Source of the DNA: DATIXJ01 sp035518715
GTDB lineage: Bacteria; Bacteroidota; Ignavibacteria; UBA10030; SZUA-254
Direction: 5' to 3'
Length of the DNA stretch: 17,132 bases
Assembly: GCA_035518715.1 (NCBI GenBank)
Contig: DATIXJ010000012.1
Span: 1-17,132, forward strand
Shown here: piece by piece, positions 6,037 to 14,118 of the stretch
How positions within the stretch are numbered: the first letter of the stretch is position 1
Layout: each line of letters starts with the position of its first letter
Made by a program: the position numbers and the translations under genes
The notes under the pieces: model-generated
The model's input: only the letters and a program-made list of their open reading frames with translations
What the model was told of the DNA's origin: nothing
The model's database searches: none

Positions 6037-7065
6037 ATGAAAAGAATTCTCTGGATATTTCTGCTGGCAACTGCGGTCTGTGGCGGCACCTCGCCGGCAC
6101 AGATGAAGCTGAACGGCGCCGGCGCAACATTCCCGTACGTCATCTACTCCAAATGGTTTGACCTCTACAACAAAAAGACCGGCATCGAGTTCAATTACCA
6201 GTCGCAGGGAAGCGGCGCGGGGATCAAACAAGTCATCGAGGGCACGGTTGATTTTGGCGCATCAGACGCACCAATGACAGAAGATCAGCTGAAGGAAGCG
6301 AGCACCAAGCAGGGAACCGAGATCCTCCACATCCCGACGGTTATGGGTGCAGTTGTAGTAACGTACAACGTCCCCGGACTCGGGAAAGGACTGAAGCTGA
6401 CCGCCGAAAACCTCGCAGAGATCTATCTCGGAACGATTACGAACTGGAATGATCCGAAACTTGCAGGCGAGAACTCCGGGATGAAGTTTCCGGACCTTCC
6501 GATCATTGTCGCACACCGTTCGGACGGCAGCGGTACCACGAATATCTTCACCGATTATTTGAGCAAAGTCAGCAGTGAATGGCAGACAAAGATCGGGAAA
6601 GGAACTTCGGTCAATTGGCCGGTCGGACTTGGCGGCAAAGGCAATGAAGGTGTTGCCGGACTGGTGAAGCAGTCGGACGGGTCCATCGGATACGTAGAGC
6701 TGGCGTATGCGATTAAGAACGATCTCCCGTATGCGCTCCTGCAGAACAAAGCCGGGAAATATGTCGATGCAACATTCGACGCCGTCAGCGCGGCGGCAGC
6801 AGGTGCGGTGAAAAATATGCCCGCCGACCTGCGTGTATCGATCACCAATTCCGACGGTGATGCATCATATCCGATTTCCGGATTCACCTGGCTGCTTATT
6901 TACAGAAAGATGAGCGACGGTGACAAGGTCGCGGCAATTAAGAAATTCCTGACATGGGCAATGGGAGAGGGACAGAACTATGCGAAGGACCTCTATTATG
7001 CCCCTCTTCCGAAGGAAGTCGTCAAATTGTGTGATAAGAAAATCGCAATGATCAGTACGAAGTAA
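6037..7065 (+). CDS. pstS: PstS, periplasmic phosphate-binding protein of the Pst ABC transporter
   Basis: The 342-aa periplasmic receptor that binds inorganic phosphate and delivers it to PstCA. It has a signal peptide (about residues 1-21, ending SPA before QMKLNG). Known PstS binding motifs are present: LNGAGATFPYVIYSKW (25-40), YQSQGSGAGIKQ (54-65), VDFGASDAPM (71-80) and HRSDGSGTTNIFTDYL (160-175). The C-terminal SDGDASYPISGFTWLLIY is also typical. I start at ATG 6037 because GAGAAGGA lies about 8 bases upstream and the hydrophobic segment follows at once; an in-frame TTG at 6019 lacks such a site. It has its own Pho-like array 102 bases after the porin gene, so it can be transcribed separately from it. 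A Cys at residue 15 does not fit a lipobox well. Confidence 0.96.
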   Translation: MKRILWIFLLATAVCGGTSPAQMKLNGAGATFPYVIYSKWFDLYNKKTGIEFNYQSQGSGAGIKQVIEGTVDFGASDAPMTEDQLKEASTKQGTEILHIPTVMGAVVVTYNVPGLGKGLKLTAENLAEIYLGTITNWNDPKLAGENSGMKFPDLPIIVAHRSDGSGTTNIFTDYLSKVSSEWQTKIGKGTSVNWPVGLGGKGNEGVAGLVKQSDGSIGYVELAYAIKNDLPYALLQNKAGKYVDATFDAVSAAAAGAVKNMPADLRVSITNSDGDASYPISGFTWLLIYRKMSDGDKVAAIKKFLTWAMGEGQNYAKDLYYAPLPKEVVKLCDKKIAMISTK

Positions 7066-7132
7066 CGCCCCTTTGCACGAACAAGCCGAACAAAGCATCA
7101 TCACGTCTGCACAGCCGGCGGGTGGGATCTCT

Positions 7133-8095
7133 ATGATTCCACCCGCACATGTCTCACCCCATCTCTCCTCCCCTCCACAGGGAAGAAATGTCGGAGACGT
7201 GGTCTTCAAATACGCGATGCTCGCATTTGCCGTTGTCGTATTCTCGCTCGTGTTTCTCATGACCCTCGAGATGGTCAAGGGATCACAGGAATCCATTGCA
7301 AAATTCGGCTGGAGCTTCCTCTGGACTACGACCTGGGATCCCGTCCATGACATTTATGGAGCCCTGCCATTCATCTACGGAACCATCGTCACATCTCTCA
7401 TTGCGCTGACCATTGCACTCCCGCTCGGCATCGGTGTCGCAATCTTTCTTTCGGAAATCGCTCCGAGGTGGATTGCGGAGCCCTGCTCATTTCTCGTTGA
7501 GCTGCTTGCGGCTATTCCGAGTATTGTTTACGGGTTGTGGGGCATTTTCGTCATGGTCCCGTGGATGCGATTACACGGAATTCCTATTCTCTCAAGAACG
7601 CTTGGTCAATTCATCCCTGTATTCCGCGGATTGCCGTATGGATTCGGCATGCTGACGGCAGGAGTCATACTCGCCATCATGATTCTGCCGATCATCACGG
7701 CAATCACACGTGATGTCCTGCGGTCCATCCCGACAACGCAGCGGGAGGCAGCCCTGGCAATCGGTGCCACCCCTTGGGAAACAACACGGATTATACTCGG
7801 CAGTGCACGTTCGGGGATTGTCGGCGCAACGCTCCTTGGTCTCGGAAGGGCAGTCGGTGAGACGATGGCCGTCACGATGGTTATCGGCAACAGGCCAGAA
7901 ATTTCGGCGGCACTGTTCAACCCGGGCTATTCCATGGCAAGCGTCATCGCGAATGAATTCACGGAGGCGACTTCGGATCTATACATCAGCTCGCTGATTG
8001 AGATCGCCCTCCTGCTCTTCGTCGTAACCATTCTTCTCAATGCTCTGGCACGGCTGATCGTCTGGAGCGTATCGAAAAAATTCAAGACTGCATAA
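7133..8095 (+). CDS. pstC: PstC, phosphate ABC transporter permease
   Basis: Inner-membrane permease, 320 aa, which pairs with PstA to form the phosphate channel. About six hydrophobic helices are visible (e.g. 26-48, 80-107, 118-143, 170-193, 228-252, 284-310). The binding-protein-dependent permease EAA loop is at 204-222 (REAALAIGATPWETTRIIL), which docks on PstB. PSIVYGLWG (129-137) and GRAVGETMAV (238-247) are PstC-type motifs. I start at ATG 7133, with GGTGGG 6 bases upstream; an in-frame TTG at 7073 would add 20 residues but has no ribosome binding site. The N-terminal 20 residues before the first helix are Pro/Ser-rich. The stop overlaps the pstA start by one base (TAATG). Confidence 0.95.
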   Translation: MIPPAHVSPHLSSPPQGRNVGDVVFKYAMLAFAVVVFSLVFLMTLEMVKGSQESIAKFGWSFLWTTTWDPVHDIYGALPFIYGTIVTSLIALTIALPLGIGVAIFLSEIAPRWIAEPCSFLVELLAAIPSIVYGLWGIFVMVPWMRLHGIPILSRTLGQFIPVFRGLPYGFGMLTAGVILAIMILPIITAITRDVLRSIPTTQREAALAIGATPWETTRIILGSARSGIVGATLLGLGRAVGETMAVTMVIGNRPEISAALFNPGYSMASVIANEFTEATSDLYISSLIEIALLLFVVTILLNALARLIVWSVSKKFKTA

Positions 8096-8943
8096 TGCCT
8101 GCGAAGTCACGAACATACGGCTGGAGAAGATTCAAAAACAGCACCATGTTCATGCTCTCGGTTGCGAGCGTCCTCCTGGCAATTGCGCCTCTTTTCCTGA
8201 TCACATTTTACACTCTTTCACGCGGGATCGGAGCAATCAATCTGGATTTCTTCACACAGATGCCCAAGCCGGTCGGTGAATCCGGAGGCGGCATGGCGAA
8301 TGCTATTGCGGGAACGGGAATTCTCATCGGCCTCGGATGCCTGTTCGGCCTCCCTGTCGGAATTTCTTCCGGAATTTATCTTGCAGAATACGGAGATAAT
8401 CCGTTTGGCCGGACTGTCCGTTTCCTCACCGATGTCTTGAGCGGTGCACCCTCGATCGTGGTCGGCGTTGTGGCCTACGTGATCGTGGTTTTGCCAATGA
8501 AGCACTTCTCCGCCCTTGCCGGCGGCGTTGCGCTCGGGATCCTCATGATCCCCACAATCACCCGCACGACCGAAGAAATGATTCGGCTCGTTCCGCAGTC
8601 GTTCCGCGAAGCATCTCTCGCACTCGGCATACCGGTCTGGAAAACCACGCTCCGGATCGTCCTCCCGACAGCACTGAAAGGGATAACAACGGGAATCCTC
8701 CTCTCTATCGCGCGTGCAGCGGGAGAGACGGCACCCCTCCTTTTCACCGCGCTCGGAAACAGGTTCTGGTCGACATCGATCATGCAGCCGATTGCATCTC
8801 TCACCGTTTTTATATACGATTATGCAAAAGCACCGTTCGAGGACTGGAACCGGCAGGCATGGGCAGCATCATTCATCCTCATCACCCTGATCGTTGCTCT
8901 GAGCGCGCTGTTCCGCTTCGTAACACGCAGTCGCACCAGCTGA
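8095..8943 (+). CDS. pstA: PstA, phosphate ABC transporter permease
   Basis: Second permease subunit of the Pst system, 282 aa, in the inner membrane. Hydrophobic helices are seen at about 17-42, 70-97, 115-135, 138-155, 195-218 and 252-276. The EAA loop is at 171-191 (REASLALGIPVWKTTLRIVLP). GAPSIVVG (117-124) and RAAGETAPLLFTALG (207-221) are conserved PstA motifs. The ATG overlaps the pstC stop by one base, so the two subunits are translationally coupled. A 31-base gap separates it from pstB. Confidence 0.95.
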   Translation: MPAKSRTYGWRRFKNSTMFMLSVASVLLAIAPLFLITFYTLSRGIGAINLDFFTQMPKPVGESGGGMANAIAGTGILIGLGCLFGLPVGISSGIYLAEYGDNPFGRTVRFLTDVLSGAPSIVVGVVAYVIVVLPMKHFSALAGGVALGILMIPTITRTTEEMIRLVPQSFREASLALGIPVWKTTLRIVLPTALKGITTGILLSIARAAGETAPLLFTALGNRFWSTSIMQPIASLTVFIYDYAKAPFEDWNRQAWAASFILITLIVALSALFRFVTRSRTS

Positions 8944-8974
8944 TGTACACCAGCACCAACGCATTCACGTCATC

Positions 8975-9736
8975 ATGACTCCTGCCGAACATATCAAGAT
9001 CGAAGCCAAAGAGGTCAATACTTTTTTCGGAAAGAATCATGTATTGAAAGATGTTTCCCTGAGTATTCCGGAGCATCGTGTGACGGCGATTATCGGACCA
9101 TCCGGATGCGGCAAGTCGACATTCCTGCGGAGCATCAACCGCATGCACGAAATCGCCGGCGGGACAATGGAGGGAAGCATCACTCTCGACCATATCGATA
9201 TTTTTGATATTGATCCGGTCACCTTGAGGCGCCGCGTCGGCATGGTCTTCCAGAAGCCTAATCCCTTCCCGACGATGTCGATCTTTGAGAACGTGTGTAT
9301 AGGCCTGAAGCTCAACGGCATCGGGAACAGGAAAACATACGGCGAGGTTGTCGAACAGAGCCTGCGCCGTGCCGCCCTGTGGGATGAAGTCAAGGACTCG
9401 CTCAGCAAATCGGGCATGAGTCTTTCGGGAGGTCAGCAACAACGGCTCTGCATCGCTCGCGCGCTCGCGGTTGATCCTGAAGTCCTTCTCATGGATGAAC
9501 CTGCGAGTGCTCTGGATCCCATCGCGACCTCGAAGATCGAGGAACTGATCTACGAACTGAAACAGCAGTACACGATCGTAATCGTCACGCACAACATGCA
9601 GCAGGCGGCACGCATCAGCGACACTACTGCATTCTTCTATCTCGGCGAACTGATCGAGTTCGACGAGACCAAGGCGATGTTCACAACACCGAAGCGAAAG
9701 CAGACAGAAGATTATATCACGGGACGGTTCGGATGA
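8975..9736 (+). CDS. pstB: PstB, phosphate ABC transporter ATP-binding protein
   Basis: The 253-aa ATPase that powers phosphate uptake, bound to PstCA on the cytoplasmic face. Walker A GPSGCGKST is at 41-49, the Q-loop VFQKPNPFP at 91-99, the signature LSGGQQQR at 150-157, Walker B VLLMDEP at 170-176, the D-loop SALD at 178-181 and the H-loop His at 206 (VTHNMQQA). QKPNPFP and the C-terminal TEDYITGRFG are characteristic of PstB rather than other ABC ATPases. The ATG at 8975 gives the normal family N-terminus; the ribosome binding site is weak. Confidence 0.97.
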   Translation: MTPAEHIKIEAKEVNTFFGKNHVLKDVSLSIPEHRVTAIIGPSGCGKSTFLRSINRMHEIAGGTMEGSITLDHIDIFDIDPVTLRRRVGMVFQKPNPFPTMSIFENVCIGLKLNGIGNRKTYGEVVEQSLRRAALWDEVKDSLSKSGMSLSGGQQQRLCIARALAVDPEVLLMDEPASALDPIATSKIEELIYELKQQYTIVIVTHNMQQAARISDTTAFFYLGELIEFDETKAMFTTPKRKQTEDYITGRFG

Positions 9737-9779
9737 CCACCGGTCCCTCATTCCAGTCACGAGCATTTGACCGATAGCC

Positions 9780-10457
9780 ATGCAACGGCACTTTGAGCAG
9801 GAACTCGAAAGTCTCAAGACCACGCTCATCAAGATGGGGAGCATTGCGGAGGAAGCGCTGCAGGCCTCTCTACGCGCGCTCGCGGAAGGTGACAAGCGGC
9901 TCGCGGAGCACATCATTGCCACCGACGACCGTATCAATACTCTGGAGATCGAAATCGACAATGCGATCGTCGACCTCCTGGCTCTCCAGCAGCCGGTTGC
10001 CATCGACCTGCGACTCATCCTGGCTGCGCAGAAGATCAATAACGATCTGGAACGCATCGGAGATCACGCCGTGAATATCGCGGAGTCCGCGCTGCAGATG
10101 CGGGACCTTCGCTGCGGCACGCCACTCCCGGATATTTCCGCGATGGGTTCAATCGCACAGACGATGCTGCGGGAAGCACTCGACGGGTTCATTCACAATG
10201 ATCCCAAGCTCGGCAATACCGTCCTCATGGCGGATGATCAGATCGATGCCATGAACCGCAAGGTGATACAGGAGATTGTCGGAAGGATGAAGTCAGATCA
10301 GAAGACGATTGACTGCGGACTGGAGATGATCCGGGTGAGCAGAAACCTCGAACGGGTTGCCGACCTTGCCACGAATATTGCGGAAGAAGTGATCTTCATC
10401 GCCCAGGCACGCGTGGTGAAACACCACGCGGAAGATCAGAATGCCGGAGAAACGTGA
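9780..10457 (+). CDS. phoU: PhoU, phosphate-uptake regulator
   Basis: A 225-aa cytoplasmic protein made of two tandem three-helix bundles. PhoU links the Pst transporter to the PhoR sensor kinase and restrains uptake when phosphate is ample. Each half carries the metal-binding ExxxD-type motif: NDLERIGDHAVNIAE (88-102) and RNLERVADLATNIAEE (188-203). The N-terminal HFEQELESLKTTLIKMG is typical. It is the last gene of the pst operon, 43 bases after pstB. The stop lies 2 bases from the stop of the convergent histidine kinase gene, leaving no room for a separate terminator. Confidence 0.96.
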   Translation: MQRHFEQELESLKTTLIKMGSIAEEALQASLRALAEGDKRLAEHIIATDDRINTLEIEIDNAIVDLLALQQPVAIDLRLILAAQKINNDLERIGDHAVNIAESALQMRDLRCGTPLPDISAMGSIAQTMLREALDGFIHNDPKLGNTVLMADDQIDAMNRKVIQEIVGRMKSDQKTIDCGLEMIRVSRNLERVADLATNIAEEVIFIAQARVVKHHAEDQNAGET

Positions 10458-10459
10458 CC

Positions 10460-12253
10460 CTACGCTTTGTTCAGCGTAAACTTCATGGTCGTCCCCTTAC
10501 CGACTTCGCTCTCGATCCAGATCTTTCCACCGTGCGCCTGCACAACCTCACGGCAGATCCAAAGACCAAGACCGGCACCCTTGATGTCCTGCGTCTCGTT
10601 TGAGCTCACCCTCGAAAATTTCTGAAAAAGCTTGTCAATCTGATCCGGCGGAATTCCCATTCCCTCATCTGTCACCGTAACAAGAATCCCGTCCGGCGGG
10701 TTGTCATTGACGGTAAGCGTGACTTTTCCTCCCTGCGGCGAGTACTTCACTGCGTTGCTTACAAGATTCTGAATGACCTGGCGAAGCTTCGTCTGATCGC
10801 CTTTGATGAATGCGGCATTTGAGTCGACCACATAGCTGATCTGGTGACGGCTCGAGAAGCGCACCATCGAGATGGCATCCTGAACGAGACGCTCGACGTT
10901 GACAATCTTGAAGAAGAAACTCAGCTGTCCGGATTCGATCTTCGTGATCGAGAGTGTATCTTCCGCCAGCTGGTTGAGACGATTCGCCTGGTCGACAATA
11001 ATCTGCAGGTATTCCTTCACCCGCTGGAGCGGTTTAATTGCATCGTTCTTCAGCAGAGACTTCCCCGCGAGGATGATACTCGAGAGCGGCGAACGGAAAT
11101 CATGCGATACAATGCCGAGGAATTCCGATTTCATCCGGTCGAGTTCGGTGAGCTTCATATTGGCACTGCTGATCTCACCGTAGAGGCGCGCATTTTTGAT
11201 CGCAATCCCGAGATGGTCGGAGAGGGTTTCCAGAACCATTTTGTCCGTCTCGTCGAATGCATGGAGGCGTGTATCCTCCACGTTGAGAACCCCCACCGGT
11301 TCCCCGTCGATCCGGATCGGAATGGCAAGTTCTGACCGCGTGTTGTGATATTCATAGACAAGATACCGGGGATCCTGAGACACGTCGTTGCAGAGAACCG
11401 TCTCATTGTTTCCGATCACCCAGCCGATAACCCCGCGGCTGATGTCCTGGCGATAACCGTGTGGAAGAAAATCGACAAAATTCCCCGCATGTGCTTCGAG
11501 AACAAGCTCCTTACGATCCGGCGCAAGGAGAAAAACCGTCACATCAAAATATTTGAAATTTTTCTGGATTGAACCAGCCGCCGCTTTCAGAATTTCATCG
11601 AGTTTCAGTGTGGATGTAAGCCGACCGGTAATCTCATTGATAAGTTCGATCTGTGAGATATGTTTCCGGACATTCTCGAGGAATGCAGCATTCTTAAGTT
11701 CCGTTGAGATGTAGAGACTTAAAAGCTGAGCGACGGAGAGGTCGTCTTCGGCGTATCGGGATTCATGGACGGAACCGAAGGCAAGAGCGCCGATTGTCTC
11801 ATCGCCTGTTCTCATCGGAACGATGAGGAGCGATTTAATGCCGAGTTCCTGAAGCTTGCCCTCCACGGCATACGAATACGCGGGAGCGGATGATATATCC
11901 TCCACGATCGTCGAATGGTTCTTGAGTACCCATCCGAGCATTCCTTCGTCGATGCTGAAGTACTTATGATTGAGATCGGTGGCATCGGCAACCGGGGAGA
12001 TGGTCGAGACAACATAATGCGAGCGAGCCTGGTTGACAAGCCCGATCATGCAAATTTCATAGGTCAGGAGCCATTTTGCTTCATCGCGGATGACTTTCAG
12101 AATATCATCCCGCGTTTGGGCAACATCGAGCTTGGCAACGATTTCATAGAGCGTCAGAAGGCGACGGGAAAGAGATTGTGCCGCGCGAGTTTCAAGACCG
12201 CCGGCACCCGATGTTGGTTCCTCCTTCCGCATCTCAAAAAATTCCGGTTTCAC
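10460..12253 (-). CDS. Soluble GAF-GAF sensor histidine kinase
   Basis: A 597-aa histidine kinase without a signal peptide or membrane helix, so cytoplasmic. Two GAF domains lie at about 33-190 and 205-355 (the second ends LGIAIKNARLYGEI, typical of GAF-to-kinase linkers). A short helical linker leads to HisKA with the H-box VSHDFRSPLSS (His384). The ATPase domain carries the N-box QNLVSNAVKYSP (495-506), G1 DEGMGIP (529-535), the F-box (LFQKFSR, 542-548) and G2 GAGLGLWI (559-566). All catalytic motifs are intact. The GTG start (12253) overlaps the purM stop by 4 bases (GTGA), which supports this start over the ATG seven codons later and means it is co-translated with purM. No response regulator is adjacent. 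The GAF ligand is unknown. Its closeness to phoU does not by itself make it PhoR. Confidence 0.9.
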   Translation of the reverse strand: MKPEFFEMRKEEPTSGAGGLETRAAQSLSRRLLTLYEIVAKLDVAQTRDDILKVIRDEAKWLLTYEICMIGLVNQARSHYVVSTISPVADATDLNHKYFSIDEGMLGWVLKNHSTIVEDISSAPAYSYAVEGKLQELGIKSLLIVPMRTGDETIGALAFGSVHESRYAEDDLSVAQLLSLYISTELKNAAFLENVRKHISQIELINEITGRLTSTLKLDEILKAAAGSIQKNFKYFDVTVFLLAPDRKELVLEAHAGNFVDFLPHGYRQDISRGVIGWVIGNNETVLCNDVSQDPRYLVYEYHNTRSELAIPIRIDGEPVGVLNVEDTRLHAFDETDKMVLETLSDHLGIAIKNARLYGEISSANMKLTELDRMKSEFLGIVSHDFRSPLSSIILAGKSLLKNDAIKPLQRVKEYLQIIVDQANRLNQLAEDTLSITKIESGQLSFFFKIVNVERLVQDAISMVRFSSRHQISYVVDSNAAFIKGDQTKLRQVIQNLVSNAVKYSPQGGKVTLTVNDNPPDGILVTVTDEGMGIPPDQIDKLFQKFSRVSSNETQDIKGAGLGLWICREVVQAHGGKIWIESEVGKGTTMKFTLNKA

Positions 12254-13284
12254 GACGTTTTCTTGGAATGTTGAGTGACCGAGTGTCTCGCAACAACTTC
12301 GCCGATCGGGAAGGGTTGTTCTCCTTCATTACGAAGAATCTGCAGAACGGCGGGTACGCCCCGGCTCGCAACGATGATCACCAAACCCACTCCGAGGTTG
12401 AACGTCCGGCGCATATCTTCTTCCGGTACATCTCCGACAGACTGGATGAGCCGGAAAATTGCCGGCCGCTCCCACCGCTTCCATTCAATCGAGAGGGAAC
12501 AATCCGGAGGAATAACCCGCGTCGTATTGCCGATGATCCCGCCACCCGTGATATGCGCGAATCCGTGAACCTCGCGCGAGGATAAGACTGCGGCGATCGG
12601 TTTCAAATAGGAGCGATGAACGGCAAGAAGCGATTCCCCGAGCCGCATGCCAAGCTCATCGACAAAATCCTCTGCTTCGAATTTTTCGAAGAGCACATCC
12701 CTTGCCAGCGAAAAGCCGTTGGTGTGCAGTCCGGTCGAAGGAAGCCCGACGAGAACATCTCCCGCCTTCACCTTTTTACCGTCGAATACTTTCTTCCGAT
12801 CAACAACTCCGACGATGGCACCTGCCAGATCGTATTCATTCTCTCGGTAGAACCCAGGCATTTCGGCCGTCTCGCCGCCGACCAGCGAGCAGCCATTCTC
12901 ACGGCAGGCCTTCACCATACCTGTCACAACTTCTTCTGCAATTTGAGGGAGGAGCTTGCCGGTGGCAAAGTAGTCGAGGAAAAAAAGGGGGCGTGCGCCA
13001 CAGACTGCAATATCATTGACACAGTGGTTCACGAGATCCTGTCCGATCGTATCGTGCTTTTCTGTGAGGAAAGCCACCCTGAGTTTCGTACCCACACCAT
13101 CGACGCTCGATACGAGGACAGGCTCCTTCAGACCAGGGAATGATCCGCTGTAAAATGCGCCAAATGCACCGATATCAGAGAAAACCGAATCCGTGAACGT
13201 CGAGCGGACTTTCGCTTTAATACGGGCGACAAAGTCATCCCCGGCTCGGATATCAACACCAGCTTCTGCGTAGGTTCTAGCCAA
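12250..13284 (-). CDS. purM: PurM, phosphoribosylformylglycinamidine cyclo-ligase (AIR synthetase)
   Basis: Purine biosynthesis enzyme that closes FGAM to AIR with ATP, in the cytoplasm; 344 aa, close to the family's usual 340-350. Motifs: YAEAGVDI near the N-terminus, VSSVDGVGTKLRVA (58-71), the GQDLVNHCVNDIAVCGARPLFFLDY segment (81-105, nucleotide and substrate site), GGETAEMPGFY (136-146), LPSTGLHTNGFSLAR (181-195) and AHITGGGIIGNTTRVIP (243-259). The start is uncertain: I use TTG at 13284, which has no clear ribosome binding site. The frame is open back to a TGA near 13310, with N-K-R-S-D-S-L just before the family core. An ATG at 13313-13315 is out of frame. The downstream end overlaps the histidine kinase gene by 4 bases. 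Confidence 0.93.
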   Translation of the reverse strand: MARTYAEAGVDIRAGDDFVARIKAKVRSTFTDSVFSDIGAFGAFYSGSFPGLKEPVLVSSVDGVGTKLRVAFLTEKHDTIGQDLVNHCVNDIAVCGARPLFFLDYFATGKLLPQIAEEVVTGMVKACRENGCSLVGGETAEMPGFYRENEYDLAGAIVGVVDRKKVFDGKKVKAGDVLVGLPSTGLHTNGFSLARDVLFEKFEAEDFVDELGMRLGESLLAVHRSYLKPIAAVLSSREVHGFAHITGGGIIGNTTRVIPPDCSLSIEWKRWERPAIFRLIQSVGDVPEEDMRRTFNLGVGLVIIVASRGVPAVLQILRNEGEQPFPIGEVVARHSVTQHSKKTS

Positions 13285-13446
13285 AGAATCGCTGCGTTTG
13301 TTGATAATTAGTCATTTTGGGCGAATTAATATCAAATATTATCCGACAAAAAGCAATCTATACGCATTTTTTTGTGTTTGATCGCACACACTTCCACCTT
13401 GCAAAAAAACTTCATTTTGCATAACTTGGATACTGCTTTTGGAATA
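13285..13446. promoter_or_regulatory. AT-rich divergent promoter region between purM and the FAH-family gene
   Basis: A 162-base, clearly AT-rich stretch between two divergent genes, so it should hold promoters for both. On the - strand, GATAATATTTG (complement of about 13335-13345) could supply a -10 box for purM. An inverted repeat GCAAAA (13401-13406) / TTTTGC (13415-13420) with an 8-base spacer precedes the + strand gene and could be an operator. None of these assignments is firm. Confidence 0.4.
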
Positions 13447-14115
13447 ATGACAGAGCGGGTTCAAATATATGGCACAGGGCAGGAAATTGAGGTCAGGAAG
13501 ATATTTTGTCTCGGAAAGAACTATGCGGCGCACGCCCGGGAGATGAAATCAGAAGTTCCGTCGTCACCGGTAGTCTTTCTGAAACCCCCCACCGCCATTC
13601 TCGCCGACCGGAAGGATATCAGAATTCCTTCTCTCTCGAAAGAAGCCCATCACGAAGTCGAACTGGTCGTCGCCATAAGCCGTGACGGCAAAAATATCCC
13701 GGCCCGGGATGCGTACGACTATGTTCTTGGATATGCGATAGGTCTGGATATGACCCTCCGGGATGTCCAGAACGAGGCGAAAAAAAAGGGAGAACCATGG
13801 ACGGTTGCCAAAGGGTTTGATACCTCGGCACCGGTCTCCGCCGTCATTCCGCGCTCCATGATCCCGGATCCGCATGCCCTCACGATTCGCTGCACCGTGA
13901 ACGGGAAGGTTCGCCAGGAAAGCACGACGCAGAATATGATCTTCTCCATTCCGGCAACGATCGCATTTCTCTCTTCCCTGTTCACGCTGGAGCGAGGAGA
14001 TTTGATTTTCACCGGAACTCCCGAAGGCGTCGGTCCCGTTCACGCGGGAGATGAAATCCGCGCAGAGCTGGTCGGGTTCGCGTCCATTACACATACCGTC
14101 CGAACCACTGAGTAA
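13447..14115 (+). CDS. Fumarylacetoacetate hydrolase family protein (acylpyruvase-like)
   Basis: A 222-aa cytoplasmic enzyme of the FAH superfamily, the short single-domain type seen in acylpyruvases, fumarylpyruvate hydrolases and oxaloacetate decarboxylases (FAHD1/YcgM group). Metal ligands are present: HHEVELVVAI with Glu70 and Glu72, and GLDMTLRD with Asp101. The catalytic-site lysine is in TVAKGFD (Lys122), and FTGTPEGVGPV (188-198) is the conserved C-terminal loop. The N-terminal IFCLGKNYAAHAREM is typical. I start at ATG 13447, which gives the standard family length; a TTG at 13372 would add 25 unrelated residues. The substrate cannot be decided from sequence. Three bases separate it from the next gene, so the two are co-transcribed. 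Confidence 0.9.
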   Translation: MTERVQIYGTGQEIEVRKIFCLGKNYAAHAREMKSEVPSSPVVFLKPPTAILADRKDIRIPSLSKEAHHEVELVVAISRDGKNIPARDAYDYVLGYAIGLDMTLRDVQNEAKKKGEPWTVAKGFDTSAPVSAVIPRSMIPDPHALTIRCTVNGKVRQESTTQNMIFSIPATIAFLSSLFTLERGDLIFTGTPEGVGPVHAGDEIRAELVGFASITHTVRTTE

Positions 14116-14118
14116 GAA

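Noticed and set aside
8882..10057. 391-codon - strand open frame opposite pstB/phoU
   Set aside because: Shadow frame over two unmistakable genes; Arg/Ser-rich low-quality translation without motifs.
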